From positions 1-64,000 of the forward strand of contig NZ_FNHN01000009.1 of assembly GCF_900103525.1 (NCBI RefSeq): DNA of 64,000 bases, given 5' to 3'. Shown in pieces: positions 59,616-64,000 of the stretch; the stretch's first letter is position 1, and each line of letters starts with the position of its first letter. Under the pieces are notes generated by a model that worked only from the letters and a program-made list of their open reading frames with translations, was not told the DNA's origin and ran no database searches. The translations under genes were made by a program, and so were the position numbers. This DNA comes from Bacillus sp. OK048 (GTDB lineage: Bacteria; Bacillota; Bacilli; Bacillales; Cytobacillaceae).

Positions 59616-61226
59616 GTGAAAAATAACCAAGTAAAGATTAAACAAGCAATTACTAAGGGAGAAACATCACTTGGAATCGAATTCGGATCCACACGTATCA
59701 AAGCTGTGTTAATTGATAATAGCTTTGAAACAATTGCATCTGGAAGTTACGAGTGGGAAAATCGCTTAGAAGATGGAATTTGGACGTACAACCTAGTAGA
59801 TATTATAACTGGACTGCAAACAGCTTATAGTGAAATGAAACAAGAAGTTGAACAGAATTATGGAATCACAATTCGAACAATTGGTTCTATTGGATTTTCC
59901 GCAATGATGCATGGGTATATGGCTTTTGACAAAACAGGTGAGCTACTTGTTCCGTTTCGAACTTGGCGTAATGCAACAACAAGTGTTGCAGCAAAAGAAT
60001 TAACTGATAAGTTCCAATTTAATATCCCTGAAAGGTGGAGTATTGCTCACCTTTATCAAGCAATATTAAATGAGGAGAAACATGTGCCTCGTATTGATTT
60101 TATTTCCACTTTAGCTGGATATATTCACTGGTTACTGACTGGTAACAAAGCAATTGGCATTGGGGATGCTTCGGGCATGTTCCCGATTGATGAAGCTACC
60201 CAGGACTACAATGAATTGATGGTCAAACAGTTTGACGAACTAATTGCGACCAAAGGTTATCCTTGGAAGCTAAAAGATATTCTTCCCAAAGTATATATAT
60301 CAGGCGACCAAGCAGGAGAATTAACTAAAGTTGGCGCGAAAATTCTTGATCGATCACAAAATTTACAACCTGGTATTCCAATTTGTCCACCAGAGGGTGA
60401 TGCGGGAACAGGGATGGTTGCGACCAATAGTGTGAAAAGGCGCACTGGAAATGTCTCAGTTGGAACTTCAGTTTTTGCCATGATTGTATTAGAGAAAGAG
60501 CTTTCAAAGGTATATCCGGAAATTGATTTGGTAACCACACCCAATGGAAGTCAAGTTGCAATGGTTCATGCAAATAACTGCTCAAGTGATATTAATGCTT
60601 GGCTTGGCTTGTTCCGTGAATTTTCTGAGGCAATGGGACAAACGGTTGATATGAATAAATTATTTGAAGTGATGTTGAATAAAGCTTTGGAAGCGGACCC
60701 AGATGGCGGTGGCTTGCTTAGCTACGGCTATTTATCAGGTGAAAATATCACTGGATTAGAAAAAGGACGACCATTATTTGTCCGGTCACCTGAGAGCAAT
60801 TTTAATTTGGCGAACTTTATGCGGACTCATCTTTTTACTGCATTTGGTGCATTGAAAATCGGAATGGATATTTTGAAAAAGGAAGAAAATGTCGCCATTG
60901 ATAACATTTTAGCTCACGGTGGTTTATTTAAAACCCCTGTAGTTGGACAAAAAATTGTTGCAGCTGCAATAAATGCCCCCGTTTCAGTTATGGCAACCGC
61001 TGGAGAAGGTGGAGCGTGGGGAATTGCTATCCTTGCTACTTATATGATGAACAAAAAACAAGAAGAAAGCTTAGAGGACTTCCTCGACAATAAAGTCTTT
61101 GCAGATGTTGATGGACAAGAAATTTATCCAGATGGATATGACATTAAAGGGTTTGAAGATTTTATCAAACGATACAAAAAAGGGTTAGTGATTGAACAGG
61201 CTGCTGTTGACCATCTAATTTCATGA
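59616..61226 (+). CDS. araB: L-ribulokinase, FGGY family
   Basis: Phosphorylates L-ribulose to L-ribulose-5-phosphate. 536 residues; FGGY sugar kinase with the N-terminal ATP-site [16 protein letters not shown], and C-terminal [12 protein letters not shown]. It is closer in style to the lactobacillus-type enzymes often annotated as xylulokinase than to B. subtilis AraB; the araD and araA neighbours fix the substrate. GTG 59616 is favoured because AGAGGTG ends 6 bases upstream; GTG 59607 overlaps that site. Confidence 0.88.
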   Translation: MKNNQVKIKQAITKGETSLGIEFGSTRIKAVLIDNSFETIASGSYEWENRLEDGIWTYNLVDIITGLQTAYSEMKQEVEQNYGITIRTIGSIGFSAMMHGYMAFDKTGELLVPFRTWRNATTSVAAKELTDKFQFNIPERWSIAHLYQAILNEEKHVPRIDFISTLAGYIHWLLTGNKAIGIGDASGMFPIDEATQDYNELMVKQFDELIATKGYPWKLKDILPKVYISGDQAGELTKVGAKILDRSQNLQPGIPICPPEGDAGTGMVATNSVKRRTGNVSVGTSVFAMIVLEKELSKVYPEIDLVTTPNGSQVAMVHANNCSSDINAWLGLFREFSEAMGQTVDMNKLFEVMLNKALEADPDGGGLLSYGYLSGENITGLEKGRPLFVRSPESNFNLANFMRTHLFTAFGALKIGMDILKKEENVAIDNILAHGGLFKTPVVGQKIVAAAINAPVSVMATAGEGGAWGIAILATYMMNKKQEESLEDFLDNKVFADVDGQEIYPDGYDIKGFEDFIKRYKKGLVIEQAAVDHLIS

Positions 61227-61248
61227 GTAGAAAGAGGGAGGAACAGAC

Positions 61249-61944
61249 GTGTTAGAACAACTAAAAGAAGAAGTGTTTCAGGCAAATTTGGACTTGCCTA
61301 AACATGGACTTGTGAAATTCACTTGGGGAAATGCAAGTGCAATCGATCGAGAAAGTGGTTTATTTGTTATCAAGCCAAGTGGTGTTGAATATGAAACGAT
61401 GAAAGCTAGTGATATGGTGGTTGTTGATTTAGATGGCAATGTGGTGGAAGGAGAACTGAATCCTTCTTCGGATACAATGACCCACGCAGTACTTTTTAAG
61501 CATTTTCCGGAAATTGGAGGAATTGTACACACACATTCAACTTGGGCAACAATTTGGGCACAGGCTGGTCTTGATGTTCCCGCGATGGGAACCACACATG
61601 CAGACACATTCTATGGTTCTATACCATGTGCGCGATTCTTAACACAAGAAGAGATTGATGGTGGTTATGAAGCGGAAACTGGTCGTGTAATTATCGAAAC
61701 ATTTGAAGAACGCGGGTTAGATGTTTTAGAGGTTCCTGGTGTTTTACTACATGGTCATGGTCCATTTACGTGGGGAAAAGATGTAAAATCAGCAGTAATG
61801 AACAGTGTGGTATTAGATGAAGTTGCGAAAATGAATTTATTTGCACGAGGATTAAATCATTTTGCTGTGGAATTACCACAACGTATTTTAGATAAGCACT
61901 ATTTACGAAAACATGGGAAATACGCATATTACGGACAAAAATAA
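61249..61944 (+). CDS. araD: L-ribulose-5-phosphate 4-epimerase
   Basis: Epimerises L-ribulose-5-phosphate to D-xylulose-5-phosphate for the pentose phosphate pathway. 231-residue class II aldolase fold with [21 protein letters not shown], the zinc-binding [13 protein letters not shown] and a later [12 protein letters not shown] start with GGGAGG upstream. Confidence 0.94.
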   Translation: MLEQLKEEVFQANLDLPKHGLVKFTWGNASAIDRESGLFVIKPSGVEYETMKASDMVVVDLDGNVVEGELNPSSDTMTHAVLFKHFPEIGGIVHTHSTWATIWAQAGLDVPAMGTTHADTFYGSIPCARFLTQEEIDGGYEAETGRVIIETFEERGLDVLEVPGVLLHGHGPFTWGKDVKSAVMNSVVLDEVAKMNLFARGLNHFAVELPQRILDKHYLRKHGKYAYYGQK

Positions 61945-61978
61945 TATAAAACTATTAATCTAAGAAAAGAGGATTATT

Positions 61979-63403
61979 ATGTCAATAATGGATAAAAAGG
62001 AATTTTGGTTTGTGGTAGGATCACAGCATCTATATGGGGAAGAAGCGTTAGCGGAAGTCAAAGCACACGCACAAACGATGACTGATGCATTAAATGAAAG
62101 CGGCGTTTTACCTTATCCACTTGTATTGCAAGATTTAGCCGTTAGTGCTGATACAATCACAAATATAATGAAAGAAGTCAACTATCGTGACGAGGTTGCC
62201 GGTATTATCACTTGGATGCATACATTCTCACCTGCAAAAATGTGGATTCGTGGAACAAAGTTATTACAAAAACCATTACTACATTTAGCAACACAATTCA
62301 ATGAAAGTATTCCTTGGTCAACGATTGATATGGACTTTATGAACCTAAACCAATCCGCTCACGGTGACCGCGAATATGGTTTTATTAATGCACGATTGAA
62401 AAAGCAAAATAAAATTGTAGTAGGTTACTGGGAGCGCCCTGAAGTGCAACGTCAAATTGCACAATGGATGGACGTAGCGGTTGCTTATAACGAAAGCTTC
62501 AATATCAAGGTCGCTCGCTTTGGGGACAACATGCGTAATGTTGGAGTGACCGAAGGGGATAAGGTTGAAGCACAAATTCAATTTGGATGGACAGTGGACT
62601 ACTTTGGAATTGGTGACCTTGTTAAATGTGTGAATGCAGTTACGGAAGAAGAAATTGATGATTTATTAGCAGAATACGCAGACCTTTATGAATTTGATTA
62701 TGGTACTAACAGTAAGGAAGAATGGGAAGCAAGTGTAAAAATACAGGCAAGCTATGAAATCGCCATTAAACGCTTCCTTGATGTTGGTGGTTACAATGCC
62801 TTCACAACTAACTTCGAAGATTTATATGGAATGAAACAGCTTCCTGGTCTTGCCGTCCAACGGTTGATGGCACAAGGATATGGATTTGCAGGTGAAGGGG
62901 ATTGGAAAACGGCAGCACTTGATCGCTTACTTAAAGTGATGAGCCATAATCAATCAACTGGCTTTATGGAAGATTACACATATGAATTAACAGTTGGTCA
63001 AGAATCAGTCCTTCAATCCCATATGCTTGAAGTAGACCCAACCTTAGCAAGCAACAAACCGAAAATAATCGTATCTCCATTAGGTATAGGTGATCGTGAA
63101 GATCCAGCGCGGTTAGTATTTGATGGTAAAGCAGGAGACGGTGTGGTCGTTTCAATGGCTGACTTTGGTACTCATTACAAACTATTGATCAACGAGGTTT
63201 CTGCATTTGAGCCAACTATTCCAGCTCCTAACCTTCCAGTAGCACGTGTACTTTGGGAAGTTAAACCAAATTTCCAAGATGGGGTTAAAGCTTGGATTGA
63301 GAATGGTGGGGGTCACCATACAGTAGTTTCATTGAATTTAACAACAGATCAAATTATAACCTATGCAAGACTTGTTGATTTGGAATACGTAGTTATTAAA
63401 TAA
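61979..63403 (+). CDS. araA: L-arabinose isomerase
   Basis: Isomerises L-arabinose to L-ribulose. 474 residues, usual length, starting [17 protein letters not shown], with the conserved [12 protein letters not shown] and [13 protein letters not shown] (metal-binding Glu) and a C-terminal [15 protein letters not shown] precedes the ATG. Confidence 0.95.
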   Translation: MSIMDKKEFWFVVGSQHLYGEEALAEVKAHAQTMTDALNESGVLPYPLVLQDLAVSADTITNIMKEVNYRDEVAGIITWMHTFSPAKMWIRGTKLLQKPLLHLATQFNESIPWSTIDMDFMNLNQSAHGDREYGFINARLKKQNKIVVGYWERPEVQRQIAQWMDVAVAYNESFNIKVARFGDNMRNVGVTEGDKVEAQIQFGWTVDYFGIGDLVKCVNAVTEEEIDDLLAEYADLYEFDYGTNSKEEWEASVKIQASYEIAIKRFLDVGGYNAFTTNFEDLYGMKQLPGLAVQRLMAQGYGFAGEGDWKTAALDRLLKVMSHNQSTGFMEDYTYELTVGQESVLQSHMLEVDPTLASNKPKIIVSPLGIGDREDPARLVFDGKAGDGVVVSMADFGTHYKLLINEVSAFEPTIPAPNLPVARVLWEVKPNFQDGVKAWIENGGGHHTVVSLNLTTDQIITYARLVDLEYVVIK

Positions 63404-63495
63404 TATCTCTCTCCTTCAAGGAGGCCTTGCTTCCTTGGAGGGGAAAAATAGGTATCCCTTTATTTGTAAGCATGGTTGTGGTTTTCAGGAATAGA

Positions 63496-63509
63496 TGAAA
63501 ACGTTTTAA
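63496..63509 (+). promoter_or_regulatory. Possible cre site ahead of the sugar transporter
   Basis: TGAAAACGTTTTAA matches the cre core except at the last conserved C. It lies 168 bases before the transporter start. A weak hairpin (about 63420-63445, AAGGA/TCCTT) follows araA and may be an inefficient terminator. Nothing else was recognised in 63404-63676. Confidence 0.5.
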
Positions 63510-63676
63510 TAGTACAATAAGGACACAGAATTCATCCCAATAAATAATTTGTTAGGTTGAATATACTAGCATAATTTTTAGTTTGATAACACTATTATTA
63601 TTTCTAAAAATAATCAGTATTTTAGTAGTGGGATTTTTTAAAAAGATAATTTTAAAACCTTGAGGAGGGAACTTTA

Positions 63677-64000
63677 ATGGTTAATGAAAAGAAAATCTCA
63701 AGTGGCTTCATATACTTTTTTGGGGCTTTTGGAGGAATTCTCTTCGGTTATGATATCGGCGTTATGACGGGTGCTTTGCCTTTTTTGCAACATGATTGGA
63801 ATCTTCAAAACAACCCTGGTGCTATTGGCTGGATTACCTCTTCGTTGATGTTTGGAGCTATTTTTGGAGGTGCCCTGGCCGGACAACTTTCTGATCGTTT
63901 AGGACGGCGCAAAATGATTTTAATATCTTCTATCATTTTTGCTGTTGGATCCATTTTGGCAGGAATATCCCCTCATAATGGGATCCTTTTTATGATTGTT
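63677..64000 (+). CDS. Sugar porter (MFS), probable arabinose transporter, 3' truncated by the window
   Basis: The first 108 residues of a major facilitator sugar porter: helix 1 with GGILFGYDIGVMTGALPFL, helix 2 around SSLMFGAIFGGALAGQLSD, and the DRLGRRKM motif between helices 2 and 3. Position behind araBDA suggests L-arabinose uptake (AraE-like), but the family also includes xylose and other hexose/pentose carriers. GAGGAGGG precedes the ATG. Runs off the window end. Confidence 0.85.
   Translation, partial: MVNEKKISSGFIYFFGAFGGILFGYDIGVMTGALPFLQHDWNLQNNPGAIGWITSSLMFGAIFGGALAGQLSDRLGRRKMILISSIIFAVGSILAGISPHNGILFMIV

Overview
The window reads as a chromosomal segment of a Bacillaceae bacterium, possibly Neobacillus-like (inference from gene content, not a species call). 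It has low-GC Bacillus-type coding, strong AGGAGG ribosome binding sites, frequent GTG/TTG starts, and B. subtilis-like synteny: rrn, yebE-yebG, purEKBCSQLFMNHD, yerA-yerB-yerC-pcrB-pcrA-ligA-yerH, gatCAB, dgkB, rlmCD (yefA). It differs from B. subtilis by a glyoxylate shunt (aceB-aceA), an Fnr-type nirBD-cobA-sirC operon, a lactobacillus-like araBDA order, and several small mobile or repeated elements inserted between otherwise conserved genes.

Layout. 1-324: end of a 23S rRNA, a complete 5S rRNA and its terminator. 325-880: a MITE and short repeats. 881-3070: a secreted beta-propeller protein, UPF0316 and NETI proteins. 3071-16586: the pur operon, preceded by a candidate PurR operator and a guanine riboswitch, and interrupted between purB and purC by a 52-bp hairpin repeat array. 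16641-17096: a second, 51-bp repeat array. 17143-27234: a DUF2892 protein, then the yerA-camS block, in which pcrA carries a LexA-like box. 27248-30801: a TnpB-like gene and a structured RNA region between a cre-bearing promoter and pruA. 30923-35941: nirBD and siroheme synthesis genes under two perfect Fnr boxes. 36278-41134: a GH15-like enzyme, the glyoxylate shunt and yueI. 41141-42550: a solitary canonical TnpB element. 42719-45995: gatCAB. 46008-46480: a tandem duplication carrying four palindromic operators. 46514-52015: a thioredoxin-fold protein, plsY, a methyltransferase, an ECF sigma/anti-sigma membrane cluster and dgkB. 53076-57710: NAD salvage, a deleted MFS gene, two small membrane genes and rlmCD. 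57714-57989: the second MITE copy. 58154-64000: the L-arabinose locus.

How the genes work together. The pur genes form a complete PRPP-to-IMP pathway missing only purA and guaAB. nirBD reduces nitrite to ammonium, with cobA and sirC supplying siroheme precursors. aceBA allows growth on acetate or fatty acids. pncA-pncB recycle nicotinamide to nicotinate mononucleotide. araR represses araBDA and probably the adjacent sugar porter, and CcpA (cre) sites add catabolite control.

The most unusual signals are: two 276-bp MITEs, each sitting directly behind a Rho-independent terminator with a perfect 8-bp target duplication; a TnpB relative without a zinc ribbon or a recognisable third RuvC aspartate, followed by a chain of hairpins; LexA-like palindromes at the start sites of both tnpB genes, one identical in sequence and position to the one at pcrA; a hairpin array inside the purine operon; and an ECF sigma gene that seems to start at ATT.
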